Source of the DNA: an uncultured Thermomicrobiales bacterium
Lineage (GTDB): Bacteria; Chloroflexota; Chloroflexia; Thermomicrobiales; UBA6265
Length of the DNA stretch: 10,974 nucleotides
Direction of reading: 5' to 3'
NCBI GenBank assembly: GCA_902806365.1
Contig: CADCWJ010000787.1
Coordinates: forward strand, 1-10,974
Both the position numbers and the translations under genes were made by a program. Under the pieces are notes generated by a model. It had not been told where the DNA came from. It worked only from the letters and a program-made list of their open reading frames with translations, and did not search any database. Of this stretch, positions 1-7,861 are shown one piece after another; positions within the stretch are counted from its first letter, which is position 1, and every line of letters begins with the position of its first letter.

Positions 1-1151
1 CGATCGCGGACGGTGACTATCCCGAGGCGGCCAACGCGATCCGCTCGGCCGCCAGCGGTGCGTCCGCGATGTCCCCGGAGGGCAGGAACGCGCTGGCCGG
101 TGAGCTGGAGACGGCGGCCGAGCGGATTTCCGAAGAGAACCCGGAGCTCGCCGAAGCGAGCCGGGCGGCGGCGGAAGATCTGCGGCGGGGTGGGGAGGAT
201 GCCGGAGCCGGGCTCAGCGATCTGGGCGACGAGGTCGAGCAGGCGGGAGCGAACGTAACGCCGCCGGGTGAGCTCGCACGGGATCTCGACGAGGCCCAGG
301 CTGGCGCGGCCGCGGAACCAGGCGCACCGTCTGACGGCCAGGGACAACAGGGCGCGGAAGCCCAGGGGGGCGAGGGCCAGGGCCAGGATGCGGCGGGCCA
401 ATCGGGAAGCTCCGCGGATGGCGCGCTTGCCGACCCCGGCGAAGGCGTTGCGGCGGAGCCGGGTGTCGCGAATCCGGAGCAGGAGGGAGCGCAGCCAGGT
501 TCCGCCGCCGGTCAGCAGGGAGGCGAAGCACCCGGCGGGCAGGAACAGGAAGGGGCCGGCAGCGCTCCCGAAGGTACCGTCGGCCAGCCTGCCCAGGACC
601 CATCCGGCGAAGGCGCGGCCTCCAGCGGAAGCGCATCCGGGGAGAGTGGCGCGCAGGCGAGCGACGCGAGTGCCCCATCCGGTGGTCCCTCCCAAGGGTT
701 GACCGGCGGCCCCGCCGAGGAGACGGATGCGGCCCAGGGCTCCGGAGCGGGCACGGGCCAAACGGGGGCCAACGATCGGTCGGAAGCGCAACAGGGTGTC
801 GATGCACCGGCGCCAGCGGAAGGTCCCGACCGGGACGTGCCCGTGCCCGGAAATGGTGAGGCAAGCGACCGGCCGCTGCCGGGCGCGGGTCAGCCGGGCG
901 ACCCGGGCGACTCCGGCGCGGTGAGCGGTGGATCGAGCACGCTCCAGCTCGAGGGCAGCTCCGAGAACGGTGTGCGCACGGGAAGCGACTCCGGCTCGTC
1001 GAGCCTTGGCTCGGGCAGCGGTGCCAGCACCGCCAGTGGCGACGAGGTCCAGGGAGCGGTCGGCGTGGCCGGGCCGGACAGCAACCGGGTGCCCGAGGAC
1101 CGGCGGGACATCGTCGAGGATTACTTCAGCGGGCCGGAGGGCGCGCCATGA
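1..1151 (+). CDS. Partial protein (C-terminal 382 residues) with long disordered Gly/Ala/Gln/Ser/Asp tail, first gene of VWA operon
   Basis: The reading frame is open from the left edge (first full codon at base 3), so the true start lies outside the window; the internal ATG at 69 is not a likely start because good coding sequence (including GDYPEAANAIRSAA) precedes it. The first roughly 80 visible residues are charged and probably helical, of the kind seen in proteins that count residues as 'xGDYxxAAxALRxLA'. From about residue 85 to 355 the chain is low-complexity Gly, Ala, Gln, Ser, Pro, Glu and Asp with no Lys, Cys, Trp or His and no aromatic residue. The last 20 residues look conserved rather than random: a Val-Pro, then acidic/arginine residues and Ile-Val-Glu-Asp-Tyr-Phe. 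This short motif resembles C-terminal motifs I recall from proteins encoded beside DUF58/VWA genes, but I cannot name a family with certainty. The missing N-terminus may carry membrane segments. The stop overlaps the next start by 4 bases. Role unknown; presumably a partner of the downstream VWA proteins. Confidence 0.8.
   Translation, partial: IADGDYPEAANAIRSAASGASAMSPEGRNALAGELETAAERISEENPELAEASRAAAEDLRRGGEDAGAGLSDLGDEVEQAGANVTPPGELARDLDEAQAGAAAEPGAPSDGQGQQGAEAQGGEGQGQDAAGQSGSSADGALADPGEGVAAEPGVANPEQEGAQPGSAAGQQGGEAPGGQEQEGAGSAPEGTVGQPAQDPSGEGAASSGSASGESGAQASDASAPSGGPSQGLTGGPAEETDAAQGSGAGTGQTGANDRSEAQQGVDAPAPAEGPDRDVPVPGNGEASDRPLPGAGQPGDPGDSGAVSGGSSTLQLEGSSENGVRTGSDSGSSSLGSGSGASTASGDEVQGAVGVAGPDSNRVPEDRRDIVEDYFSGPEGAP
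1135..1140 (+). promoter_or_regulatory. Ribosome binding site of the DUF58 gene
   Basis: CGGAGG lies 7 bases before the ATG at 1148, inside the end of the preceding gene. It supports 1148 as the start over the in-frame ATG at 1217, which would remove a poorly conserved 23-residue N-terminus. Confidence 0.7.
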
Positions 1152-2143
1152 TTCGCCGCCTCAGGGCTCGCGCTGGTGGGCCGGAGCGGCCGGTTGACGT
1201 GCGACCACTCCCCGCCATGCCGCCGCATCAGGAACCGCTGTTTTCCGACGAGCTCCTGTCGCGGTTGCGCCACGTTATCCTGCGCTCCCGGCGACGCACC
1301 GCCACGGGGCTGTCTGGTGAGCATCGCTCCCTGCGCAAGGGCCCCTCCCCCGAGTTTGCGGACTTCAAGCCCTATGCCGTCGGCGACGATTTTCGGCGGA
1401 TCGACTGGCGCGCCTATGCCCGCCATGACACGCTCTATGTGCGCGAGAGCGAGACCACGACCGAGTTCGACGTCCATATCCTCGTCGATGTATCACGGTC
1501 GATGGACTGGTCGAGTGACGAGGAGCAGCCCACCAAGCTGCGGCACGGCTTGCGCCTGGCCGGCGCGATCGGCTACCTCTCGCTGTGGCATTTCGATCGG
1601 GTCACGATCACCCCGGTCGGGTCCGATGCCGGGTATCCCTTCGGTCCGGCGCAGGGTCGCTCCAACATCATCCCGATGCTGCGCTACCTGGAGCGAACGC
1701 ACCCGGCGGCGGAGGCCGATCTCCCTCAGGCGGTCAATCATTATGTCTTTCGGAAGAGTCGCTCCGGGTTCCTGGTGATCGTTTCCGACTTTCTCTCGGA
1801 CGACCTCTCCCGCCTTGAATCGACGATACACGGCGCCGCCGCGCTGGGTTGGCAGACGTTGCTGCTCCAGATCGTGGACCCGGCGGAGGACGACCCCGCC
1901 CGGTTCGAGATCGATGCGACAACGACCGAGATCGCGGACGCCGAGACAGGGACACGAATGCTGGTCAGCCACGCGCCCGCCTCGCTGACCCGATACCGCG
2001 CCGAGCGTGCGGCGTGGACGGAGGCGCTCGCCGACATCGGCGCCGGATCACGTGCGTCCCATCTCGCGGTCTCGACCGGGGAGCGGATCGAGGATGTCGT
2101 TTTCCGGCTCCTCTTCGATCTGGGCCTGGTGGCCCGGCGATGA
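1148..2143 (+). CDS. DUF58 domain-containing protein (VWA-like, MoxR-associated)
   Basis: The 331-residue product belongs to the DUF58 family (PF01882). The family signature is clear at residues 70-92: FADFKPYAVGDDFRRIDW followed by Arg-Ala-Tyr-Ala-Arg. It is followed by LYVRESE and a VWA-type beta strand ending in DVSRSM (residues 114-119), which retains the metal-site DxSxS pattern only partly (D-x-S-x-M). A second strand with VSDFLSD is at 212-218. There is no membrane segment, so this is the short soluble type that acts in the cytoplasm, unlike longer DUF58 proteins with two N-terminal helices. DUF58 proteins typically sit next to MoxR AAA+ ATPases and VWA proteins and are thought to take part in assembly or activation of protein complexes; the substrate is unknown. 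It overlaps both neighbours by ATGA, so its translation is probably coupled to theirs. The start is supported by a strong Shine-Dalgarno sequence at 1135-1140. Confidence 0.93.
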   Translation: MIRRLRARAGGPERPVDVRPLPAMPPHQEPLFSDELLSRLRHVILRSRRRTATGLSGEHRSLRKGPSPEFADFKPYAVGDDFRRIDWRAYARHDTLYVRESETTTEFDVHILVDVSRSMDWSSDEEQPTKLRHGLRLAGAIGYLSLWHFDRVTITPVGSDAGYPFGPAQGRSNIIPMLRYLERTHPAAEADLPQAVNHYVFRKSRSGFLVIVSDFLSDDLSRLESTIHGAAALGWQTLLLQIVDPAEDDPARFEIDATTTEIADAETGTRMLVSHAPASLTRYRAERAAWTEALADIGAGSRASHLAVSTGERIEDVVFRLLFDLGLVARR

Positions 2144-4152
2144 GTGGGCTGCCCTTTCTCGCCCCGGCGGGATTGATCGCACTTGTCGCGGTTGCGATCG
2201 TGATCGTGATTCACATGCGGCGGCGCACGCCGCCGGTCCGTACCCTGCCTTCGATCCGGTTCTGGCCCGTGGCGCCCGAGGATCACGCCGAACGCAGCCG
2301 CCTCCGTCGCCCTCCGCTGACCCTGCCGCTCATCCTGCAGGTGCTTGCGGCGACCCTGATCGCGCTCTCCCTGGCCCGGCCCGTGGTCGAGGGGGTCGCC
2401 GGTTTGGCGAACCAGCGCTCGGTTCCGGAGCATGCGATCGTGATCCTCGATGGCTCGACGAGCATGCGGGCCAACGACGGTCTTTCGGGCAAGCCGTCGC
2501 GTTGGGCGCTGGCGACCAGCGAAGTCGACGGGCTTCTCGATGCCTGGCAGCCGGGTGACGTCACGACCGTGATCTTGACCGGCGGCCGCCTGCAGTCGTT
2601 CTCCGGATCGACCGCGCGCCAGATCGATGACATCCGCGCCATGTTCGACACGATGGAGCCTCCGGGCGGCCGGGCCGACATCGACGCCGCCCTCACGCTC
2701 GCCGCCGACCTCCTGCTCCCCGACCGCGCCAATCGCCTCGTCGTGATCACCGATGGCGCCGTGCGCGCCAATCCCGCCGTCGCGGGGCTGGTGCGGGCCC
2801 CGATCGAGCTGCGTCTCGTCGGCGAGCCCGGAGCAGCCATGCCCAACCTCGCGGTGACGTCGATCGGGTCGCGGGAGCTGCCGGGCCGGAGCGATCAGCA
2901 TCGGCTCGCCTTCACGCTTGCCTCGTTCGGAGACGAAGCCGTGCGGGCCCCATACACGGTGCAAGCGGATGGCGTTGATGTCGTCACCGAGACGATCGAC
3001 CTCGCCCCCGGTGCGAGCCGCTCGGTGGAGGTCAACCTGCCGCCGGAAGCGACAGATATCTCCGTCGCGATCCAGGTACTCGATGTACAGGCCGCGGACA
3101 ACCGGGCGGATCTGCGGATCTCAGGCGCCGGTCTCTCCGCCCTCGACATCCTCCTCCTCTCCGACGCGCCGGGTTCGCTCGAACGGGCGCTCTCGGTGAT
3201 CCCGGATGCGCGTGTAGAAACCTTTCCGTCCACGACGCCAGGGATCGCCGCCCTCGCCGCCGCGTACGACCTGGTCGTGTTCGAGGGCTTCTCGCCGCCG
3301 GTCGATGATGTACCCGCTGTCCCGATGCTGTTCGTGCGGCCCCAGCAGATCGACGAGACCTTCGCCATCGAGGGTGTGATGCCCGCCCCCGAGATCGTCC
3401 AGCTCCAGGCCGGGGATCCGATTCTGGACGGCGTTGACCTGGCCGGGGTCACCTTCGGGGAGACGCCGCGCTACCGCGTCAGCCCCGGGGAACGCGTGCT
3501 TGTCGGCGGTGCGAGCGGCGACATGAGCGGACCGCTGATCTGGCGCGGCGTGGTCGCCGACCAGCCGAGTGTGGCGCTGGCCTTTGACCTGGCGTCGTCG
3601 AACATCAGCCAGCGCGTCGCGTTCCCGGTGCTCATCTCGCGAATCGTGGCCGACCTCACGGTCAGTGCGCTGCCCGGTACGGTCGTCATCGGCGAACCCG
3701 TCGTCTATGCGCCATCGCTCGACGCGGCCCGGGTGACGTTCAGCGATCCGGATGGTCAGGTCGCCACCCTTGAGGTGAGCGGGGATGGCGCCACGACGCG
3801 GAACGATCTCACCTTCGACGATACCGGCCGGGCCGGGCTGTACTCGGTGCGGGAGTTCGATGGCGACGGGCAGACCGTGGGCGAAGGCGCCTTCGTCGTA
3901 AACGCCGGGCATCCGGAGGAATCGAACCTCCGCCCGGTGGCCGGGCTTGGGGCGTCGCTGGTTGGCGGCCCCGAGCTGACGTCCTCCCCCGCTTCGAGGA
4001 CCGGCACGTCCGAGCTATGGCCACTTCTGGTCGTCGCCGCCCTGCTCCTGATCGTCGCCGAGTGGCTGGTGGCCTGTGGCCTGCGGAGCTGGCTCGCAAA
4101 CCGCTCTCCCGTGATCGGCGCGGGCCGGTTCAAGCGCTGGGCGCGACAATGA
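2140..4152 (+). CDS. BatA-like membrane protein with one VWA domain
   Basis: The product has 670 residues. The start at 2140 was chosen because it overlaps the upstream stop as ATGA, has GGTGG 7 bases before it, and begins directly with the BatA N-terminal signature: MSGLPFLAPAGLIALVAVAI, then IHMRRR and a 'TLPSIRFW' motif (residues 35-42). The frame is open further upstream, but only as a shadow of the DUF58 gene. Layout: membrane helix about 8-25, second helix about 60-80, VWA domain about 97-225 with intact metal site (DGSTS at 104-108, GGRAD near 177, ITDG at 203-206), a beta-rich region, a flavodoxin/amidotransferase-like region around 335-400 (LDILLLSD ... YDLVVFEGF), a conserved 'AFDLASSNISQRVAFPVLI' type segment at 481-499, and a final helix at 626-648. 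Most of the chain probably faces outside the membrane. BatA relatives form complexes with other VWA proteins and a MoxR ATPase; here the exact role is not known. Confidence 0.92.
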   Translation: MSGLPFLAPAGLIALVAVAIVIVIHMRRRTPPVRTLPSIRFWPVAPEDHAERSRLRRPPLTLPLILQVLAATLIALSLARPVVEGVAGLANQRSVPEHAIVILDGSTSMRANDGLSGKPSRWALATSEVDGLLDAWQPGDVTTVILTGGRLQSFSGSTARQIDDIRAMFDTMEPPGGRADIDAALTLAADLLLPDRANRLVVITDGAVRANPAVAGLVRAPIELRLVGEPGAAMPNLAVTSIGSRELPGRSDQHRLAFTLASFGDEAVRAPYTVQADGVDVVTETIDLAPGASRSVEVNLPPEATDISVAIQVLDVQAADNRADLRISGAGLSALDILLLSDAPGSLERALSVIPDARVETFPSTTPGIAALAAAYDLVVFEGFSPPVDDVPAVPMLFVRPQQIDETFAIEGVMPAPEIVQLQAGDPILDGVDLAGVTFGETPRYRVSPGERVLVGGASGDMSGPLIWRGVVADQPSVALAFDLASSNISQRVAFPVLISRIVADLTVSALPGTVVIGEPVVYAPSLDAARVTFSDPDGQVATLEVSGDGATTRNDLTFDDTGRAGLYSVREFDGDGQTVGEGAFVVNAGHPEESNLRPVAGLGASLVGGPELTSSPASRTGTSELWPLLVVAALLLIVAEWLVACGLRSWLANRSPVIGAGRFKRWARQ

Positions 4153-6812
4153 CCTTTCCCGACCTTCCTGATCTGTTGTTCGCCCGGCCCTGGATCCTCT
4201 GGTTCCTGGCGGCCATACCGGTTGTCGTTCTTGCACCGTACTTTCGGGGAAGGCGGCGTGCCCTGCCGGAGCTGTTTCCGGCGCTTCGAACGGCGATCCT
4301 GATCCTGTTGCTGCTGACGCTCGCCGGTCCGCTGATATCGCATGGCGCGCGCGAGATGACGACAGTCTTCGTCGTCGATCGCTCGATGAGCGTGCAGCCG
4401 GGGTCTGCCGATGCCGCCAATCGCTGGGTCACCGAAGCGCTGGCGACGGCGAATGCCGAGAGCTCGGCGGCGGTCGTCACGTTCGGCGCCGAGCCCGAGC
4501 TGACCGTGCCGGCGATGCCGGCATCCCGGATCGGGAACGACTGGGTGACCACTGCGCCAGAACGCGGGTATGGGGAAGCGACAGATCTTGCTTCCGCGCT
4601 GACCCTGGCACGCTCGATCCCGGTTGGCGAGCAGCGCCGGATCGTCGTTCTCTCCGATGGTGCCGAAAACATTGGCCAGGCGATCGAGCAAGCCGACCTG
4701 GCTGCGCTCGATAACGTGCCGATCGATGTCGTCCCGCTCGGTGGGGTCGACGCCACGGATGTTCGTATCGAGCAGGTCACCGGTCCCAACGCCCTCTGGC
4801 AGGGCGACCCGCTGTCGGTGATCGCCACGGTGGGGTCGGGCGGCGGCGGCACAGCCACGGTTGAGTTACTGGTCGACGGCGCGGTCGTCTCGCGCGAAAC
4901 CGTGGCGCTCGATCCCGGCCAGACCGTCCATACCGTCACCGCGCCGGCGCTTCCGGCCGGCTTCCACCGCGTGGAGGTCCGCGTCGGTGCGGGGGCGGAT
5001 CTCGACCGCATCGCCCAAAACAATGCCGGCCATCTTGGAGTAGTCGTGCGCGAGCAGCCGGCGGTGCTGCTCGTCGCGCCGGACGGCTCCGATCCCACCC
5101 GATTGCGGGAGGCGCTCTCCGCGAACGGGGCCGACCTGACGCAGGTGCCGCCGTCAGGCATTCCCGTCCGGCTCTCGGAGCTTGCCGGCTACGACTCGAT
5201 CGTGCTCGACAACGTGTCGGCCTGGGATCTCAGCGAGGAGCAGCAGCTCGCGCTCGTTTCCCATACGAGGAGCGGTCACGGGTTGGTCGTGGTCGGCGGA
5301 TCCGCCTCGTATGGACCGGGCTCGTACGCGGGCACGGAGCTCGAGGCGGCGCTGCCCGTTACCGTCAAGGTCGTCGACGGGCAGCAGCGGCCGTCCGTCG
5401 CGGTGCTGATCGTGATGGACAAGTCGGGGTCGATGAGCTACAACCCGTCGCAGTCCAGCTCTGCCAAGATCGACCTGGCGAAGGACGGCGTGGTCACCGC
5501 GGCGAGTGCATTGACGGCAGGAGACCAGATAGGCGTGATCGCCTTCAACGACGAGCCGTTGTGGGCGCTCCCGATGACCGCGCTGACGGGGCAGGGCGAC
5601 CTGGCGCGGGTGGAGCAGGCGATCTCTCCAGTGGCGGCGGATGGTGGGACGGAACTGTATCCGGCGCTGCAAGTCGCCTACGACTCGCTCCGCAACGTCG
5701 ATGCCGATGTCCGGCACATCATCCTGCTCTCGGACGGAAAATCCCGGAGTGGCTCGCGGGAGACGTATGGCACGCTGGTAAACGACATCGGCAACGACGA
5801 CATCACGCTTTCGACGGTCGCGCTGGGTACGGATGCCGATCTCGAATTGCTGGAGTTCCTGTCAGTCGAGGGCAACGGGCGCTACCACGTCGCGAACACG
5901 CCGGAGGAGATTCCGGCCGTCACGTTCCAGGAAGCGCAAAGCGCAGGCAGCCAGTCCGTCCTCCGGGGAGCGTTCACACCTGTCCAGCAACAGGCGAGCC
6001 CGATTCTCAACAACATCGATACCGCCGCAATGCCCCCGGTCGAGGGCTACAACTTTGCCGAGGGCCGCGCCGACGCGCAGGTCGATCTCACCAGCGATCG
6101 CGGCGATCCCCTGCTCGTGAAATGGCAGCTCGGGCTGGGGCGGGTTGTGGCATGGACCGCGGACGACGGCGGGGATTACGCCACGGGCTGGGATGCCTGG
6201 CCGCAGTACGACCAGTTCTGGGGCAATACGCTGCGCTGGACCCTGCCCGATCCGGGCACGCGGGCCGTCACCGGTTCGATCGCGCGTGATGGCGCGGGAG
6301 CAACGATCACGCTTGACGCCCAGACCGCGGGCGGCGACAGCCTTGACCTGACCGGTGCGACGCTTGACGTGACCTCACCGGACGGGACCATCGCGTCGCT
6401 CTCCCCGGCACAGGTCGGACCAGGACTTTATGAAGCGACCCTCCCCTCCCCCGCGCCGGGCGCCTACGCGCTCTCGCTGGCGATCCCCACCGATCCACCT
6501 ACCCAAATCCGGACGGCGGGCGCGATCCAGACATCGCCGGAATGGCTTCCCGCCCCCGAGGGAGACAACCTGCTCCAGACACTGGCCGGGCGCACGGGAG
6601 GGGTGGTCCGGTCGCTCGATACACCGGCTTCGGCCGATCTGTTCGCGTCGCGTTCCAACGCGCTGGCCGGGCCCGGGAGCGTTGAGCCGGTTTGGCCTTA
6701 TCCCCTGATCGCCGCACTGGCGCTGTTCGTGCTCGACATTGCCCTCCGCATGTCGGAGCGGTATGGCCGGCGCCGACCACCCCTTGATGTCACGCGCCGC
6801 GTGGTCCGCTGA
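4149..6812 (+). CDS. Membrane protein with two VWA domains flanking an amidotransferase-like domain
   Basis: The product has 887 residues. The start at 4149 is set by the ATGA overlap with the preceding stop and by the N-terminal sequence (MTFPDLPDLLFARPWILWFL), which runs directly into two membrane helices (about 13-31 and 47-63); the frame is open upstream only as a shadow, and no good Shine-Dalgarno is seen, which suits coupled translation. VWA domain 1 begins at about 72 with metal site D77-R-S79-M-S81, T145-D146 and LSDG at 168-171. A beta domain (about 205-300) resembles extracellular immunoglobulin-like folds. Residues 304-403 (VLLVAPDG ... YDSIVLDN ... GLVVVGGSASYGPGSY) match the class I glutamine amidotransferase-like fold, but the nucleophile cysteine is absent, so it is probably not catalytic. 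VWA domain 2 starts at about 417 with D424-K-S426-G-S428, GGTEL at 499-503 and LLSDG at 526-530. A C-terminal helix at about 850-867 is followed by a basic cytoplasmic end. The topology suggests a large extracytoplasmic, metal-dependent binding platform. Confidence 0.92.
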   Translation: MTFPDLPDLLFARPWILWFLAAIPVVVLAPYFRGRRRALPELFPALRTAILILLLLTLAGPLISHGAREMTTVFVVDRSMSVQPGSADAANRWVTEALATANAESSAAVVTFGAEPELTVPAMPASRIGNDWVTTAPERGYGEATDLASALTLARSIPVGEQRRIVVLSDGAENIGQAIEQADLAALDNVPIDVVPLGGVDATDVRIEQVTGPNALWQGDPLSVIATVGSGGGGTATVELLVDGAVVSRETVALDPGQTVHTVTAPALPAGFHRVEVRVGAGADLDRIAQNNAGHLGVVVREQPAVLLVAPDGSDPTRLREALSANGADLTQVPPSGIPVRLSELAGYDSIVLDNVSAWDLSEEQQLALVSHTRSGHGLVVVGGSASYGPGSYAGTELEAALPVTVKVVDGQQRPSVAVLIVMDKSGSMSYNPSQSSSAKIDLAKDGVVTAASALTAGDQIGVIAFNDEPLWALPMTALTGQGDLARVEQAISPVAADGGTELYPALQVAYDSLRNVDADVRHIILLSDGKSRSGSRETYGTLVNDIGNDDITLSTVALGTDADLELLEFLSVEGNGRYHVANTPEEIPAVTFQEAQSAGSQSVLRGAFTPVQQQASPILNNIDTAAMPPVEGYNFAEGRADAQVDLTSDRGDPLLVKWQLGLGRVVAWTADDGGDYATGWDAWPQYDQFWGNTLRWTLPDPGTRAVTGSIARDGAGATITLDAQTAGGDSLDLTGATLDVTSPDGTIASLSPAQVGPGLYEATLPSPAPGAYALSLAIPTDPPTQIRTAGAIQTSPEWLPAPEGDNLLQTLAGRTGGVVRSLDTPASADLFASRSNALAGPGSVEPVWPYPLIAALALFVLDIALRMSERYGRRRPPLDVTRRVVR

Positions 6813-6835
6813 CGATTGCCCGATCCCCTTACACT

Positions 6836-6851
6836 GGCGGGACATCCCGCC
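6836..6851 (+). terminator. Small GC hairpin after the VWA operon
   Basis: GGCGGG and CCCGCC form a perfect 6-bp stem with a 4-base ACAT loop, beginning 24 bases after the stop of the double-VWA gene and about 45 bases before the corA start. No T-run follows, so it would be a weak or non-canonical terminator; it could equally be a leader structure of the corA transcript. Confidence 0.35.
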
Positions 6852-6886
6852 CTGCTGACCAGAGATATTGTCGTCATCCCTGATCC

Positions 6887-6892
6887 GGAGGA
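6887..6892 (+). promoter_or_regulatory. Ribosome binding site of corA
   Basis: GGAGGA ends 3 bases before the ATG at 6896. It is close to a full match to the anti-Shine-Dalgarno and fixes the start of the transporter. The preceding 84-base gap shows no convincing -35/-10 pair, so the promoter could not be placed. Confidence 0.75.
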
Positions 6893-6895
6893 ACC

Positions 6896-7861
6896 ATGGC
6901 GACGATCCAGCTCTGCTTCGACAGCAACGGCTCACTGGTAACGTGTGCATTCGAGGAGTTGCACACGGTGATGACGACCAAGCCCTCGCTTGTCTGGATC
7001 GACCTCGACATCAGGGAGCATGACACGCTTCATGAACTTGCAAGGAAGCTCGGCCTGCATCAGCTCGCGGTCGAGAGCGCCCTGCTGGAGAACGAGCGGC
7101 CCCAGGTCACCGTTTACGATGACCTGTTGTTCATCGAGTTCTACGGTCGGCGAGATAACGATCCGGGAACCCAGCTCGACGAGATCAGCATCTTCGTCGG
7201 CGAGCGCTTCCTGATTACCGTGCGCGATAACGATTCGCCGGGCATCGGCTTGGTGTACGAGCGATGGATGGACGAGGGCCACTCACCGCGCGAGGTCTCC
7301 TCAGGCATGCTGATGTATGCCCTGCTCGACGAGCTGGTCGACAGCTATTTCCCAATGGCCGACGCACTCGGGGAGCGGATCGAGGAGCTTGAGGAAGACC
7401 TTTTGAACGAGGCGGTCGAATATCCCCAGCTCGCGATCCATGACGTGCGCAAGGAGTTGATGCATTTGCGCCGCGTCCTGGCGCCGCAGCGGGAAGTGCT
7501 GGCCAAGTTGGTCCGTCGCGATGTGCCGATGATCGACGACCAGGTTCTCATCTACATGTCGGATGTCTACGATCACATGCTGCGGGTGCTGGACTGGATC
7601 GACTCGTACCGCGACATGCTGACGACCTTGTTCGATGTCCAGCTCGCGATGCAGTCGCACCGGCTTAACCGCGTGATGCGGACCCTCACCTCGTCCTCGA
7701 TCATGCTGATGGCGGTTACGTTGATCGCTGGAATTTATGGGATGAACTTCACGCATATGCCGGAGCCGGAGTGGACGATTGGCTACCCGATGGCGCTTCT
7801 GCTGATGATCGTCACCGGTGGAGGGCTGTATCTCGCGTTCAAGCGCCGTGGCTGGCTGTAG
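6896..7861 (+). CDS. corA: CorA-type magnesium/divalent cation transporter
   Basis: The 321-residue product matches the CorA family in length and layout. The large N-terminal cytoplasmic alpha/beta domain (1 to about 150) carries the usual LEN-type segment (ALLENERPQV, residues 62-71) and FIEFYG at 79-84. A long helix region follows (about 150-262; DALGERIEELEEDLL and LMHLRRVLAPQREVL), the stalk of the pentameric channel. The two membrane helices lie at about 265-281 and 296-314. The family signature YGMNF (281-285, GMN at 282-284) ends the first helix, with the short extracellular loop MPEPEW after it and the basic KRRGWL at the very C-terminus. It imports Mg2+ (and possibly Co2+ or Ni2+) down the membrane potential. 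Selectivity cannot be decided from sequence alone; a ZntB-like zinc role is less likely. It appears to be transcribed alone between the VWA operon and a convergent hydrolase gene. No magnesium riboswitch is visible upstream. Confidence 0.95.
   Translation: MATIQLCFDSNGSLVTCAFEELHTVMTTKPSLVWIDLDIREHDTLHELARKLGLHQLAVESALLENERPQVTVYDDLLFIEFYGRRDNDPGTQLDEISIFVGERFLITVRDNDSPGIGLVYERWMDEGHSPREVSSGMLMYALLDELVDSYFPMADALGERIEELEEDLLNEAVEYPQLAIHDVRKELMHLRRVLAPQREVLAKLVRRDVPMIDDQVLIYMSDVYDHMLRVLDWIDSYRDMLTTLFDVQLAMQSHRLNRVMRTLTSSSIMLMAVTLIAGIYGMNFTHMPEPEWTIGYPMALLLMIVTGGGLYLAFKRRGWL

Noticed and set aside
214..864. 216-codon minus-strand frame opposite the disordered tail
   Set aside because: Pro/Arg/His-rich translation typical of antisense to GC-rich low-complexity DNA. 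The plus frame continues with acidic helical sequence before it and ends in an ATGA overlap with DUF58.
268..1080. DNA tandem repeat array encoding the disordered tail
   Set aside because: The protein is low-complexity, but I see no regular repeating unit at DNA level; short Gly/Gln/Ala patterns recur irregularly.
1741..2964. 407-codon open frame on the minus strand across the DUF58 and BatA-like genes
   Set aside because: Composition is Arg/His/Gly-rich without any family motif and it lies opposite two clearly recognisable genes; it is a GC-driven shadow.
6813..6895. Magnesium-sensing riboswitch ahead of corA
   Set aside because: The gap is only 83 bases and holds one 6-bp hairpin; a Mg2+ M-box needs a much longer, multi-helix leader.
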